From: Alicyclobacillus tolerans
GTDB taxonomy: Bacteria; Bacillota; Bacilli; Alicyclobacillales; Alicyclobacillaceae
Length of the DNA: 64,000 nt
Direction of reading: 5' to 3'
Assembly: GCF_900142255.1 (NCBI RefSeq)
Contig: NZ_FRAF01000010.1
Coordinates: 1-64,000 of the forward strand
Positions 23,520 to 32,199 of the stretch are shown one piece after another (position 1 is the stretch's first letter; each line of letters opens with the position of its first letter). Under the pieces are notes generated by a model that worked only from the letters and a program-made list of their open reading frames with translations, was not told where the DNA came from and ran no database searches. The position numbers and the translations under genes are program-made.

Positions 23520-24752
23520 ATGATTTCCTTTGAACTGACACCTCAACAAAAACAAGTAAGGGACTTGGTTCATTGGTTTGCGGAATCTGAAATGCGCCCT
23601 ATTTCTCTTCAAGCAGATGCAGAACATCGCGTGCCTGATGAATGGTTAGTAAAAGTCAATCGCATGGGGATATCACTCAGTACTCCTGGTTCTCAGGCTC
23701 ACACTCATGAATCCAAAAATGGTGGTTCTAAAACAGAAACACTCGAGCAACGAGAACAGAAGAAACAGTCTAATCGACTAAGTGTCATTGCTGCAGAAGA
23801 AGTCGGGTGGGGAGATCCGGCAATAGCGTTGACATTGCCGGGACCGGGTCTTGGAGGACCGCCTATTCTCGCGTCAGGCACGGCAGAACAGAAGCAACGT
23901 TTTCTTTCTATCTTTACACCAGATGAGCCTCGTTGGGGAGCGTATGGACTGACTGAACCTGGAGCTGGCTCGGACGTAGCTGGGATACGTACTACTGCAC
24001 GAAAAGTAGATGGCGGTTATTTGCTCAATGGACAGAAAATTTTTATTACCAATGGGCAAAGAGCATCGTGGGTTGTGGTTTTTGCCACAATTCATCCGGA
24101 AATGGGCAGAGCTGGGCATCGTGCGTTTGTGGTCGAAAAAGGTACGCCAGGTTTCAGCAGCCCACGTATTGCCCAAAAGATGGGGATGCGCGCTTCAGAA
24201 ACAGCAGAACTGTTTTTCGAAGATTGTTTTGTGCCAGATGAGAATCTGCTCGGTGGGGAAGAAGCTTATCAAGCAAGGCAGAATGGCCTGTCTGGGTTTC
24301 GGGTTGCCATGGCTACCTTTGACACAACCCGTCCTGTGGTTGCAGCTATGGCTGTAGGTATCGCGCGTGCTGCTTATGAATACACCCTCGATTTTGTACG
24401 CCGAGAATATCCTAAAAACGGAAAATCATATACCATGGCATGCGCACAGTTAGCCAATATGCGTCAGGAAATTGATGCAGCTCGTTTATTGACTTGGGAG
24501 GCGGCATGGATGGGAGATTTATCTATGCCAAATGCCAAAGAGGCAGCAGTCTGCAAAGCTGTTGCTGGGAAAATGGCCCTCGAAATTTGCGCGGGTTGTC
24601 TCAATTTAATGGGACCCATTGGACTGGATGGTCATTTGGTAGAAAAGCTCTATCGTGACGTCAAAGTATACGACATTTTTGAGGGTACGAGTCAAATTCA
24701 GCATCTGATTGTAGCTCGTCGTCTTTATGAGCAGGTTGGTCTGCGTATCTAA
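23520..24752 (+). CDS. Acyl-CoA dehydrogenase
   Basis: FAD-dependent alpha,beta-dehydrogenation of acyl-CoA, 410 aa. Motifs: GAYGLTEPGAGSDVAGIRTT (flavin and substrate), LNGQKIFITNGQRASWVVV, FDTTRPVVAAMAVGIARAAY, and the C-terminal YDIFEGTSQIQHLIVARRLY with the catalytic Glu in IFEGTS. An extra hydrophilic stretch, HTHESKNGGSKTETLEQREQ, is inserted near residue 65 and may be a surface loop. It starts 15 bases after the previous dehydrogenase gene and is probably its partner. Confidence 0.92.
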   Translation: MISFELTPQQKQVRDLVHWFAESEMRPISLQADAEHRVPDEWLVKVNRMGISLSTPGSQAHTHESKNGGSKTETLEQREQKKQSNRLSVIAAEEVGWGDPAIALTLPGPGLGGPPILASGTAEQKQRFLSIFTPDEPRWGAYGLTEPGAGSDVAGIRTTARKVDGGYLLNGQKIFITNGQRASWVVVFATIHPEMGRAGHRAFVVEKGTPGFSSPRIAQKMGMRASETAELFFEDCFVPDENLLGGEEAYQARQNGLSGFRVAMATFDTTRPVVAAMAVGIARAAYEYTLDFVRREYPKNGKSYTMACAQLANMRQEIDAARLLTWEAAWMGDLSMPNAKEAAVCKAVAGKMALEICAGCLNLMGPIGLDGHLVEKLYRDVKVYDIFEGTSQIQHLIVARRLYEQVGLRI

Positions 24753-24764
24753 AAATAAGGGGAG

Positions 24765-25589
24765 ATGAGCGTGGATCAATCAACTATTCAAATTGAACTG
24801 AAAGAGAATGGCGTGGCTGTTTGGACACTGAATCATCCTCCTTCCAACACCATCCACGATGAGTTATTGGAAGATTTGCAAAAATGTATAGAAGATGTTT
24901 CCAGTCGCCCTGAAGTTCGTGTCATTGTGATTCGCTCTGCGCATCCCAAAATATTTTTGGCTGGAATGGATATCAAAATGATGGTTTCTAAAGGCAGCGA
25001 GCAGATAAACCGTCCTGGCAGTATTGCCGTCTCCAGTAGACGCCTACAACAAGTCTTAAAAGAATTAGAACAATTACCCAAACCAGTGATTGCTGCTATT
25101 TCCGGACATGCGCTGGGGGGTGGTTGTGAATTGGCTCTTGCTTGTGATTTTCGCATCATGTCTGCTGGCAGTATCGGTCTAACCGAAATCTCTCTCGGTC
25201 TTATTCCCGGAGGAGGGGGTACACAGCGATTGGTGCGATTACTCGGGCGCGCTAAAGCGACGGAGCTTATCTTTCTTGGCCGTCGATTGAGTGCCGAAGA
25301 GGCAGCAGCATACGGACTTGTGACCAAGACAGTATCACCCGAAACGTTCAATGTAGAGGTGATGACGTTTGCTGATCGACTTGCCAAAGGAGCCATACAG
25401 GCAATGGGTTTGGCTAAAGCCTGTTTGCTTGCGGCTGAGGATCGAGAAGGCCATGGGTATACGTTGGAGAGCGAGGCTTTTGAGCAAACCTTTACTACAG
25501 GCGAGCCGATGGAAGGACTGGCTGCTTTTTTTAGCAAGCGACCAGCCAATTTTATAGCTTGCTCTGATAGATATCGCCTGCATTCATAA
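24765..25589 (+). CDS. Enoyl-CoA hydratase/isomerase
   Basis: Crotonase-family enzyme of 274 aa that adds water to enoyl-CoA. Oxyanion-hole motifs: FLAGMDIKMMVSKG and SGHALGGGCELALACDFRIM. The catalytic Glu region TEISLGLIPGGGGTQRLVRL is intact, and the early substrate Glu is expected just before GGGCE. C-terminal helix SEAFEQTFTTGEPMEGLAAF, then a short tail with KRPANF. ATG 24765 has GGGGAG before it. Follows the dehydrogenases by 12 bases and gives the next step of a beta-oxidation-like pathway. Confidence 0.9.
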   Translation: MSVDQSTIQIELKENGVAVWTLNHPPSNTIHDELLEDLQKCIEDVSSRPEVRVIVIRSAHPKIFLAGMDIKMMVSKGSEQINRPGSIAVSSRRLQQVLKELEQLPKPVIAAISGHALGGGCELALACDFRIMSAGSIGLTEISLGLIPGGGGTQRLVRLLGRAKATELIFLGRRLSAEEAAAYGLVTKTVSPETFNVEVMTFADRLAKGAIQAMGLAKACLLAAEDREGHGYTLESEAFEQTFTTGEPMEGLAAFFSKRPANFIACSDRYRLHS

Positions 25590-25607
25590 GACAAAGAGGT
25601 GGAAGTC

Positions 25608-26453
25608 ATGTCCTCATCTTGGGATCAACTATTAAAAGGAAAAGTTGCCATTGTGACGGGGGCATCGCGCGGATTGGGTCGGCAAGATGCATTAGCGCTT
25701 GCAGAAGCTGGGGCTGATGTTGTGGTAACCGATATTCTTGTTGAAGGCGACGCGACTAGTAAAGAGCGAGCCATGCAAATGGGACCGCTGGCACAAGTTA
25801 TGGAAAGTACCCAAACCGTGTTTACTAAGCAGACGGCTCGTGAGATTGAATCCATGGGCAGAAGAGCGATAGTGGCCAAGATGGATGTCACCAACCGAAA
25901 TGAGGTCCGTGACGTGATCGACAAAGTATATAGAGAGATGGGGAGGATTGATATTCTTGTAAATAATGCGGGTACGCTCGATCACGTTTCACAAATTGAA
26001 AACCAACGCGACGAGTGGTGGGAACGAGATTTACGGGTCAATTTGACGGGGGCGTACAACTGCACAAAAGCGGTCTGGTCCATTATGAAAGAACAGGGCA
26101 GCGGTACAATTATCAATATGGCTTCCGTTGCTGGTACGCTCGGGGGATTTGGTCAAGCTAGTTATGCAACGACAAAGGGAGGTTTGCTGAGTTTTACTAA
26201 AAGTATGGCTCTGGAAGGTGCACGCCATGGAATTCGCGTCAATGCGATTGTTCCTGGGATTATTGCAACTGAAGCATTTCGAATGGGGAACAGTAAGATG
26301 AACGAGCGCATGGTGCAACGCACAGCTTTTAAACGTCCAGGTGATCCGGAAGATGTTTCTAACGCCATTGTCTTTCTTTGCTCGGAAAAAGCAAAATATA
26401 TTACCGGAATTGGTCTAAACGTTTCGGGGGGGATTGAATTATTCACATTTTAA
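25608..26453 (+). CDS. Short-chain dehydrogenase, hydroxyacyl-type
   Basis: NAD(P)-dependent dehydrogenase of 281 aa. VAIVTGASRGLGRQDALALA (cofactor), VVVTDILVEGD (Asp: NAD), ILVNNAGTLDHV, IINMASVAGTLGGFGQASYA then TTKGG (Ser, Tyr and Lys), RVNAIVPGIIATEAFRMG and GIGLNVSGGIEL. An insertion of about 30 residues (ATSKERAMQMGPLAQVMEST) after the second strand is unusual. In this operon it would oxidise the hydroxyacyl-CoA made by the hydratase, though steroid-like substrates are also possible. ATG 25608 follows AAAGAGGTGG. Confidence 0.9.
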   Translation: MSSSWDQLLKGKVAIVTGASRGLGRQDALALAEAGADVVVTDILVEGDATSKERAMQMGPLAQVMESTQTVFTKQTAREIESMGRRAIVAKMDVTNRNEVRDVIDKVYREMGRIDILVNNAGTLDHVSQIENQRDEWWERDLRVNLTGAYNCTKAVWSIMKEQGSGTIINMASVAGTLGGFGQASYATTKGGLLSFTKSMALEGARHGIRVNAIVPGIIATEAFRMGNSKMNERMVQRTAFKRPGDPEDVSNAIVFLCSEKAKYITGIGLNVSGGIELFTF

Positions 26454-26508
26454 GTCTGAATCATTATGGTCCACTCAAGAGGTATAGGAGTGAAGGGGGG
26501 CAAATCGA

Positions 26509-28206
26509 ATGGCAGGCGCAGCGGTCAAATCATCTCAAGCCAAGAGCAAGGCCAATATCCGTGAGAAGATTGCCAATGAGCGCCAATCCATAACGCCGGC
26601 ACGACGTTTTCGAGCCGTCAGTAAAACGCTGGTCAAACACGGTATCTTGCATATCTTGAAAGACCGAAGCAGAGACGAAGAAAGCCGATATCGATTGCTT
26701 GGCCAGCGATTGCGTTTAGCTTTTCAAGAGTTGGGACCCACGTATATCAAGCTGGGGCAGGTAATGCTGACAAGGCAAGAGCTGTTACCGGATGCTCTGA
26801 CAAGGGAGTTAGAACCGCTTTTGGCTGAAGTGCCGCCCATTGATTTTGCTTATATGGAAGTCGTTTTGGATGAATCCATGCCAAACTGGCGCGATGAATT
26901 TGACTTTATTCATCCCGTGCCCATTGGTTCTGCTTCTCTGGCCCAAGTGTATCAAGCCTATTTGCAAGATGGTCGGAGAGCAGCAGTCAAAATCGTACGT
27001 CCTTTAGCCAGAAAGTTATTTTCAGCAGATATAGCGGCTATTCGTAAACTGGTTGGGAGATTGCAACGATTTTTCCCCGTTGAGTTACGTGAAACGCTAG
27101 ATGTTAAGGGACTTCTTCAGGACTACTACAGCAGCTCGATGAACGAATTGGATATGCGGCTAGAGGCTGAAGCGATGAATCAACAGAGACAATATTGTGA
27201 CGAATTTGCTACCTTGCACATTCCTCAGGTTTACTGTGTAACACCTCAAGTTCTGGTGATGGAATACATTGACGGTTGGAATCTCAAAGATTTTCCAGTC
27301 GATTTTCTGACTTTTGAAGAGCGACTAGAAAGAATGGCCGATCTCGCTCATTACTATGTAAAAATGTTTCTCAAAGGTTTTTACCACGCCGATCCACACG
27401 GTTCTAACATCATGATTGAGCGGACAACGAAACGAGCAGTCATTCTCGATTGGGGTATGACGGGACGGATGGACACATTGCATACAGAAGCCATTTTCCG
27501 TATGCTCCTGCATATTCGCGTCAATCAAGCAGAAGATGCTGCTGAGTCAGCCCTCGATATTTATGAACCCACCATTTACACACATCCTGTTCAATTGAAA
27601 GATCAATTGCGCAGTCTCTTCATTCACTACACAGACAGCCATCAAGGAAGTCATTACAATTGGGGCAATCTTCTCTTTCGTACCATCATGATTGCCCTGA
27701 AAAATCACTGTCGTATTCCTACCGGTCTTGCTCTTTGGGCCAAAGGATTTTCTGCGGCTGAAGGGAATGCGCGGTGGCTTTGTCCGGAAATATCATTCCA
27801 CGATTTAGTGGAAACAGCAGATGTACAAATTGTTCGGGACTGGATGAGTCGACGTCTCAATTATCATACCAATGCAGCACTTTTGACGGAAACTGCTAAA
27901 TTGGCGACAACGTTTCCACGACGTTTGAACAAAATTCTCGAGCATCTGGAATGGAATAAATTACAATTCACGATAGACGCTCAACTTTCGCAAGTGGCTC
28001 AGCGCAATCTTTCACGCCTTACCAACCGTGTCGCATTTGCTTTTCTTGCAGGTATTCTTTTTTTAGGAGGAGCTATTTTAATCACGTCTCGAGGTGGAAA
28101 TTTTGAGTTTTCTTTGATGGCGCATCGAATTGGCATGATAGCTCTCTCAGCAAGCGCTCTTTTTATACTAGGTGTCATTTGGAACGCACTGCGGGCGCGT
28201 CTTTGA
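26509..28206 (+). CDS. ABC1/UbiB-like atypical kinase with C-terminal membrane helices
   Basis: Protein of the ABC1/AarF/UbiB family, 565 aa, atypical kinases that act as ATPases helping extract lipid intermediates such as quinone precursors. Motifs: YIKLGQVMLTRQELLP (KxGQ), PIGSASLAQVYQAYLQDG (Ala-rich nucleotide loop, about 137), AAVKIVRPL (Lys), FYHADPHGSNIMI (about 292, family HADPHPGN) and ILDWGMTGRM (metal Asp, about 313; Trp replaces Phe). Two hydrophobic segments at about 505-560 anchor it in the membrane. Its place in an acyl-CoA operon with an SCP2-domain protein recalls the UbiB-UbiJ pair. GGGGGG precedes the ATG. Confidence 0.9.
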   Translation: MAGAAVKSSQAKSKANIREKIANERQSITPARRFRAVSKTLVKHGILHILKDRSRDEESRYRLLGQRLRLAFQELGPTYIKLGQVMLTRQELLPDALTRELEPLLAEVPPIDFAYMEVVLDESMPNWRDEFDFIHPVPIGSASLAQVYQAYLQDGRRAAVKIVRPLARKLFSADIAAIRKLVGRLQRFFPVELRETLDVKGLLQDYYSSSMNELDMRLEAEAMNQQRQYCDEFATLHIPQVYCVTPQVLVMEYIDGWNLKDFPVDFLTFEERLERMADLAHYYVKMFLKGFYHADPHGSNIMIERTTKRAVILDWGMTGRMDTLHTEAIFRMLLHIRVNQAEDAAESALDIYEPTIYTHPVQLKDQLRSLFIHYTDSHQGSHYNWGNLLFRTIMIALKNHCRIPTGLALWAKGFSAAEGNARWLCPEISFHDLVETADVQIVRDWMSRRLNYHTNAALLTETAKLATTFPRRLNKILEHLEWNKLQFTIDAQLSQVAQRNLSRLTNRVAFAFLAGILFLGGAILITSRGGNFEFSLMAHRIGMIALSASALFILGVIWNALRARL

Positions 28207-28239
28207 CTTGGGCGAAAAGTTACGTTGGAGGTGGTGGAT

Positions 28240-28656
28240 ATGTCAGTATCTTCACGAGAGCAAGAACAACTTAGTTTAGAATCTCGTATTCAGGCGTTTT
28301 ATCGTCAAAGCGGAGGACCAGGAAATCCACAGATTCAAAAGATTCTTCAAAATCATTTGCTTTATGGGAAAGACCATGGTCGTTCAGGATATCGTGAAAC
28401 GTTGGAAGACGCTTTTATCGATGCGGTGAGTAAAGATCATTCCATGTTGTTGCTCTTTCAGCGTCTGATATCTTGGCGGCAAAAACGTTCAGTTCAACGT
28501 ACGCTGAGCACGGAATGGCAACAATCGCTTTTCCAAGTGCAGCAGGAAGTAAGACAGTTGCGAGAGCAAATCTCCCAATTAGAGCAAACTGTGTTACAAA
28601 ATTTATCATCCGACGATGCACAAACTCGTTCAGCGGATCAGGCCTTCTCGAAGTGA
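28240..28656 (+). CDS. Hypothetical protein with C-terminal coiled coil (138 aa)
   Basis: No known family recognised. The first two thirds are polar and helical, including QAFYRQSGGPGNPQIQKILQ; residues about 88-125 form a clear heptad coiled coil, SLFQVQQEVRQLREQISQLE then QTVLQNL. ATG 28240 has GGAGGTGG at good spacing. It begins 33 bases after the UbiB-like kinase gene and is the last gene of the acyl-CoA operon; its 3' end overlaps the convergent regulator by 27 bases. A small coiled-coil accessory factor (UbiK) also accompanies UbiB and UbiJ in proteobacteria, but there is no sequence evidence for homology. Confidence 0.75.
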   Translation: MSVSSREQEQLSLESRIQAFYRQSGGPGNPQIQKILQNHLLYGKDHGRSGYRETLEDAFIDAVSKDHSMLLLFQRLISWRQKRSVQRTLSTEWQQSLFQVQQEVRQLREQISQLEQTVLQNLSSDDAQTRSADQAFSK

Positions 28657-29868
28657 TTTGGCAACAGCGGCAGTACGATTTTTCACTTTGAGTTTGCGGA
28701 GTATAGAAGTGATATGTTCTGAAACAGTGTATTCGCTGATGTGTAGTTGCTCAGCGGTATGTTTCGTGTCAAGACCATCTGCCAACAGATAAAGAACGTC
28801 CAACTCTCTTTCCGTCAAAGCGAAACTGTGGTTAGGAATTCGTTCTTGATCTTGGTGGAGATGAGATGAGAGTGCAAATGAAACTCTGTCGAGCATCCCT
28901 TTTACCAATTCAAGCTGACTGGGTACGTGCGGGAATCTTTGTCCATTGTGATCGAGCAAAAGTACTCCTAAAGTTTCGGATGCAGGCCCTCGTACAGGAC
29001 AGATAAGCAATGAAGTTAAGTGAAAAGATTGCACATGTTGAACAGGTAGCAGATTTGAGACATCTTCAAGAAAAACAGGTCTGTCCAGTTGCAAAAGCCG
29101 GTTAAGCAGAGGTACACGGTAACCGTTTTCACGAATTCGACGGATAACATCTAGTTCGACGTGATGCCCAAATAATCCCTCAACAGATTGATTTAAAGGG
29201 TTATAAAGAAAAAGGGCACTGCGTTTAAAACCAGCCAGTTGGCAACTGTCTGTCACTAACGTCTGAAAGACCTCATGAACGTCATGCGTTAGAAATAGAT
29301 GTTCATCAAAGAGCAAAAGTTTCTGTACTTCTACAGCCAACATGGTTCTATGCATACGGGAAGACTGGTGATGGGTTGGGAATTGTTGCTTCTCATCGAG
29401 CGCTTGGTCAGAAGATGCCTCAATAAACATTTGCATCAGGTTGACACAATAAACATGTAACCAGTGATAGACGGTTTCAAAATCTTCAGCTGGTAAATGT
29501 GAGCGGGCGATGGATAGTATCATTTCTTCAAAATCCGAGAGTACAAGCAGAATTGCCGCAGTAGAGTTACCCAATGCTGTTTTGCGAAAACAATGCAAAG
29601 TCTCATCAATAGCACGGGCTTCGTCAGCAGTGACGAGTTGCAAGTGAGTCAATAAGTATAGAAGCGCAGTGCGCGCGCCTTCGCGAGTTTTGCTGTCCCA
29701 TTGGCCACCAGCTGCTGTCATGGCCTCCCAAGTAGAGAGAAGCTGTGCGCGGTTTTTCTCAACAGCTTGCAATAGCTGTTTCAGGCATCGGTTTGGCAAG
29801 GCGGGAACAGGACGTTGATAGGATAGACGACCAGGTGTGGTGAGTTTGGGGAAGGACTCTATAGACAT
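28630..29868 (-). CDS. LuxR-type regulator with GAF-like sensor domain
   Basis: Transcription factor of 412 aa. The C-terminus has a complete LuxR helix-turn-helix: LTERELDVLYLLADGLDTKH, TAEQLHISEYTVSEHITSIL and RKLKVKNRTAAVAKSL (about 348-410). Residues about 185-330 look like a GAF domain (LVTDSCQLAGFKRSALFLYN, FHLTSLLICPVRG, LGVLLLDHNG). The N-terminal helical part is unassigned. No receiver or ATPase domain. It lies between the acyl-CoA operon and the R2lox gene, which starts 70 bases away in the divergent direction, so it probably controls R2lox and perhaps the convergent lipid genes. Confidence 0.87.
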   Translation of the reverse strand: MSIESFPKLTTPGRLSYQRPVPALPNRCLKQLLQAVEKNRAQLLSTWEAMTAAGGQWDSKTREGARTALLYLLTHLQLVTADEARAIDETLHCFRKTALGNSTAAILLVLSDFEEMILSIARSHLPAEDFETVYHWLHVYCVNLMQMFIEASSDQALDEKQQFPTHHQSSRMHRTMLAVEVQKLLLFDEHLFLTHDVHEVFQTLVTDSCQLAGFKRSALFLYNPLNQSVEGLFGHHVELDVIRRIRENGYRVPLLNRLLQLDRPVFLEDVSNLLPVQHVQSFHLTSLLICPVRGPASETLGVLLLDHNGQRFPHVPSQLELVKGMLDRVSFALSSHLHQDQERIPNHSFALTERELDVLYLLADGLDTKHTAEQLHISEYTVSEHITSILRKLKVKNRTAAVAKSLREGLIR

Positions 29869-29938
29869 CTGTGCACCCCCGCGAAATGGTGATCTATCTT
29901 TATATCTGTATCCTACAGGATTGAAGGAGGAAAGGAAA

Positions 29939-30856
29939 TTGAGAATTTATCAGACAGTTACAAAAAAAGGGTTAGATCATGCCAGTTTGCCCATGCGTCT
30001 TTATCATAAAGCCAAAAAAATCGGGATTTGGGATCCGCGTGACATTGACATGGAAAAGGATCGGGAAGATTGGTTAACTTTTAGTGAATCGGAACAACGA
30101 GTCATTCTTCGTCTTTGTACGCTCTTTCAGGCGGGAGAAGAAGCTGTGACACGAGATTTATTGCCGCTCATTCGAGCCATTTCACTCGAAGGACGTTTGG
30201 AAGAAGAAATGTATTTGACCACTTTTCTCTGGGAGGAAGCTAAACACACAGAGGTATTTAGACGTTTTTTTGATGATATTGCAAGGGTTCGAGAAGATTT
30301 TTCCGAGCAAATTGGCCCGAGCTATGAAGCCATCTTTAGCAAGTACCTTCCCGAATCCATGGAACGCCTTATTCATGATCCATCACCTGCCGCCCAAGCA
30401 GAAGCGTCAGTGACCTATAATATGGTGGTAGAAGGTATTCTGGCTGAAACTGGTTATTACGCATTCCATAATATACTAGAAAAAAATAGGAAAATGCCCG
30501 GCTTGCTTCGTGCCATTGTTTATTTGCAAAAGGATGAGTCACGTCATATTGGCTATGGTACTTATTTGCTTTCTCGTCTGATTGCTGAAGATGATCGAAT
30601 ATGGGATGTTATACAAACGCGTATTCAATTACTCGTTCCTTTTGCAGTGGGAGTGGTTAACGAATTGTTCAGTGATAGAGAGACTGAATCTGCCCATGCA
30701 GGTGTGGAACCGCCTTTTCCGCTGGACAAGAATGATTATATACAATATGCCATGTCACAATTTCAACGACGGATGAATGTACTCCAGCGTGCGCGTGGCC
30801 AATCTCCAGATGAAATTTATCAACTTTCAGAGGCTACCGTTGGAATTGAGGAGTAA
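29939..30856 (+). CDS. R2-like ligand-binding oxidase (R2lox)
   Basis: Ferritin-like oxidase of 305 aa related to ribonucleotide reductase R2, with a Mn/Fe centre binding a fatty-acid-like ligand. All ligands can be counted: Glu67 (QAGEEAV), Glu100 and His103 (WEEAKHTE), Glu165 (MVVEGIL), Glu200 and His203 (KDESRHIGYG). Val70 and Tyr160, which form the Tyr-Val ether cross-link of this family, are also present at the right spacing. The radical Tyr and tail of true R2 are not expected here. TTG 29939 follows AAGGAGGAAAG. Physiological substrate of the family is unknown; neighbours point to lipid metabolism. Divergent from the LuxR-type gene. Confidence 0.92.
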   Translation: MRIYQTVTKKGLDHASLPMRLYHKAKKIGIWDPRDIDMEKDREDWLTFSESEQRVILRLCTLFQAGEEAVTRDLLPLIRAISLEGRLEEEMYLTTFLWEEAKHTEVFRRFFDDIARVREDFSEQIGPSYEAIFSKYLPESMERLIHDPSPAAQAEASVTYNMVVEGILAETGYYAFHNILEKNRKMPGLLRAIVYLQKDESRHIGYGTYLLSRLIAEDDRIWDVIQTRIQLLVPFAVGVVNELFSDRETESAHAGVEPPFPLDKNDYIQYAMSQFQRRMNVLQRARGQSPDEIYQLSEATVGIEE

Positions 30857-30923
30857 AATGACTTTATTGCTGTGGATGCTAGATAAACTTCAACAAACAC
30901 ATGGCTAGAGTGGGGGAAATGGA

Positions 30924-32147
30924 ATGGATCCTTCTATCTGCATGGAAACCGTAAAAGATTTAACCACAAATGGACTAGGGGTTGATCCCGATGCAGAGGC
31001 ACTGGTATATGAGAGACCTAGTATAAACTCCTTGGTACCAGGACTTTTTTGTACAGGGAGATTAAGTGCCGCACGTGTGCTCCTCCGTATGCCAAGTCCC
31101 GATCTTTGGAATGGGAAGTTAATGATAGGGGCAACACCGGCGGTTCGAAATGAATATTCACTTGATTTATTGCTCAGCGATATCGTCATTCAAAGAGGAT
31201 ATGCCTATGCAGCTTGCGATAAAGGTACGCCACAACTTACTTTGCGCGATCCCAGCCGTTCTATGGAAGAATGGACAGATATCTATGCCCAGTTAACAGA
31301 TTGGGCTGCCTCGCATGTGGAAAGTTATTATGGATCAAAAGCTCAATATATCTATATTTCTGGAGTAAGTAATGGTGGATATATTACGCGAAGAATGATG
31401 GAATTGTATCCTCATCGTTATCATGGTGGTGTAGAGTGGGAAGGAGTCTTATGGCATACTCGCCAACGGCACTTGCTGACCACTTTACCTGTTATGGTTC
31501 AATCTTATCCTATCTATCGTAATTGGCGTGGAGATTATTCGACAGCGGAACGTGCAAGTGCTTTTGAAAATTTAATCGAGATGGGTCTACATCCTGATTC
31601 GGAACCCTTTTGGGATGTATATTATCGAGTCTATTGGCTTGTTTCACTTTGGCTCTATGGTAGAAATTTAGATCCAGATTGGAAGCCGTTTGCAGCCGAA
31701 TGGTCAAAGGATTGGCTAGAAAATCCGCAATTTTTGGCTGACTATCCATGGTTGGAACGACTCCCTTTTTTTAATGAAAGAATTAAGCGTATAGAAAATA
31801 ACGGTCAAATCACTAAGCCCTTGCTTTCAGTAGCTGGAAACTATGATTGTCTCATCCCTTTTCGAGATCATGCAGAAGCTTATGCCAAATTGGTCGAGTC
31901 AGCAGGGGCAAGTACCTATCATCGTTTGTATGAGATTGATCGCGGGAATCATGTGGACGGTCTTTTACGCTCTCATCGCGGAAAACAGCAACCTGTGCTA
32001 CCTTACTATGAAGCTGCGCTGATGCACATGGAGCGTTGGGTAGAAAAAGGATTTTCTCCCCCGCAATCAGGAAAATATGAAAAAATTGAAGATTTTGCGG
32101 GGGATATAGCGCTGTTTTCAAAGTCGAGCAGCGATAGCAGTGACTAA
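30924..32147 (+). CDS. Alpha/beta hydrolase, tannase/hydroxybutyrate-oligomer hydrolase-like
   Basis: Serine hydrolase of 407 aa without signal peptide. Nucleophile motif IYISGVSNGGYITRRMMELY (GxSxGG), acid residue in SVAGNYDCLIPFRDHAEAYA, and His in IDRGNHVDGL. A lid region of about 120 residues (rich in Trp and Tyr, e.g. FWDVYYRVYWLVSLWLYGRN) is inserted between. The GVSNGG and large lid recall tannase/feruloyl esterase and 3-hydroxybutyrate-oligomer hydrolases; choosing between them is not possible here. It follows R2lox by 67 bases. A hydroxybutyrate role would fit the dehydrogenase at 9428 only loosely. Confidence 0.75.
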   Translation: MDPSICMETVKDLTTNGLGVDPDAEALVYERPSINSLVPGLFCTGRLSAARVLLRMPSPDLWNGKLMIGATPAVRNEYSLDLLLSDIVIQRGYAYAACDKGTPQLTLRDPSRSMEEWTDIYAQLTDWAASHVESYYGSKAQYIYISGVSNGGYITRRMMELYPHRYHGGVEWEGVLWHTRQRHLLTTLPVMVQSYPIYRNWRGDYSTAERASAFENLIEMGLHPDSEPFWDVYYRVYWLVSLWLYGRNLDPDWKPFAAEWSKDWLENPQFLADYPWLERLPFFNERIKRIENNGQITKPLLSVAGNYDCLIPFRDHAEAYAKLVESAGASTYHRLYEIDRGNHVDGLLRSHRGKQQPVLPYYEAALMHMERWVEKGFSPPQSGKYEKIEDFAGDIALFSKSSSDSSD

Positions 32148-32199
32148 CTTTTAAGTAATTTCAATATGTGCAGTGAGGAGTTATAAAAAAGAAGGAAAG

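Noticed and set aside
24833-25609. 258-codon open frame antisense to the enoyl-CoA hydratase gene
   Set aside because: The hydratase on the other strand has all family motifs; the antisense product is Ser/Arg/Pro-rich with no family pattern.
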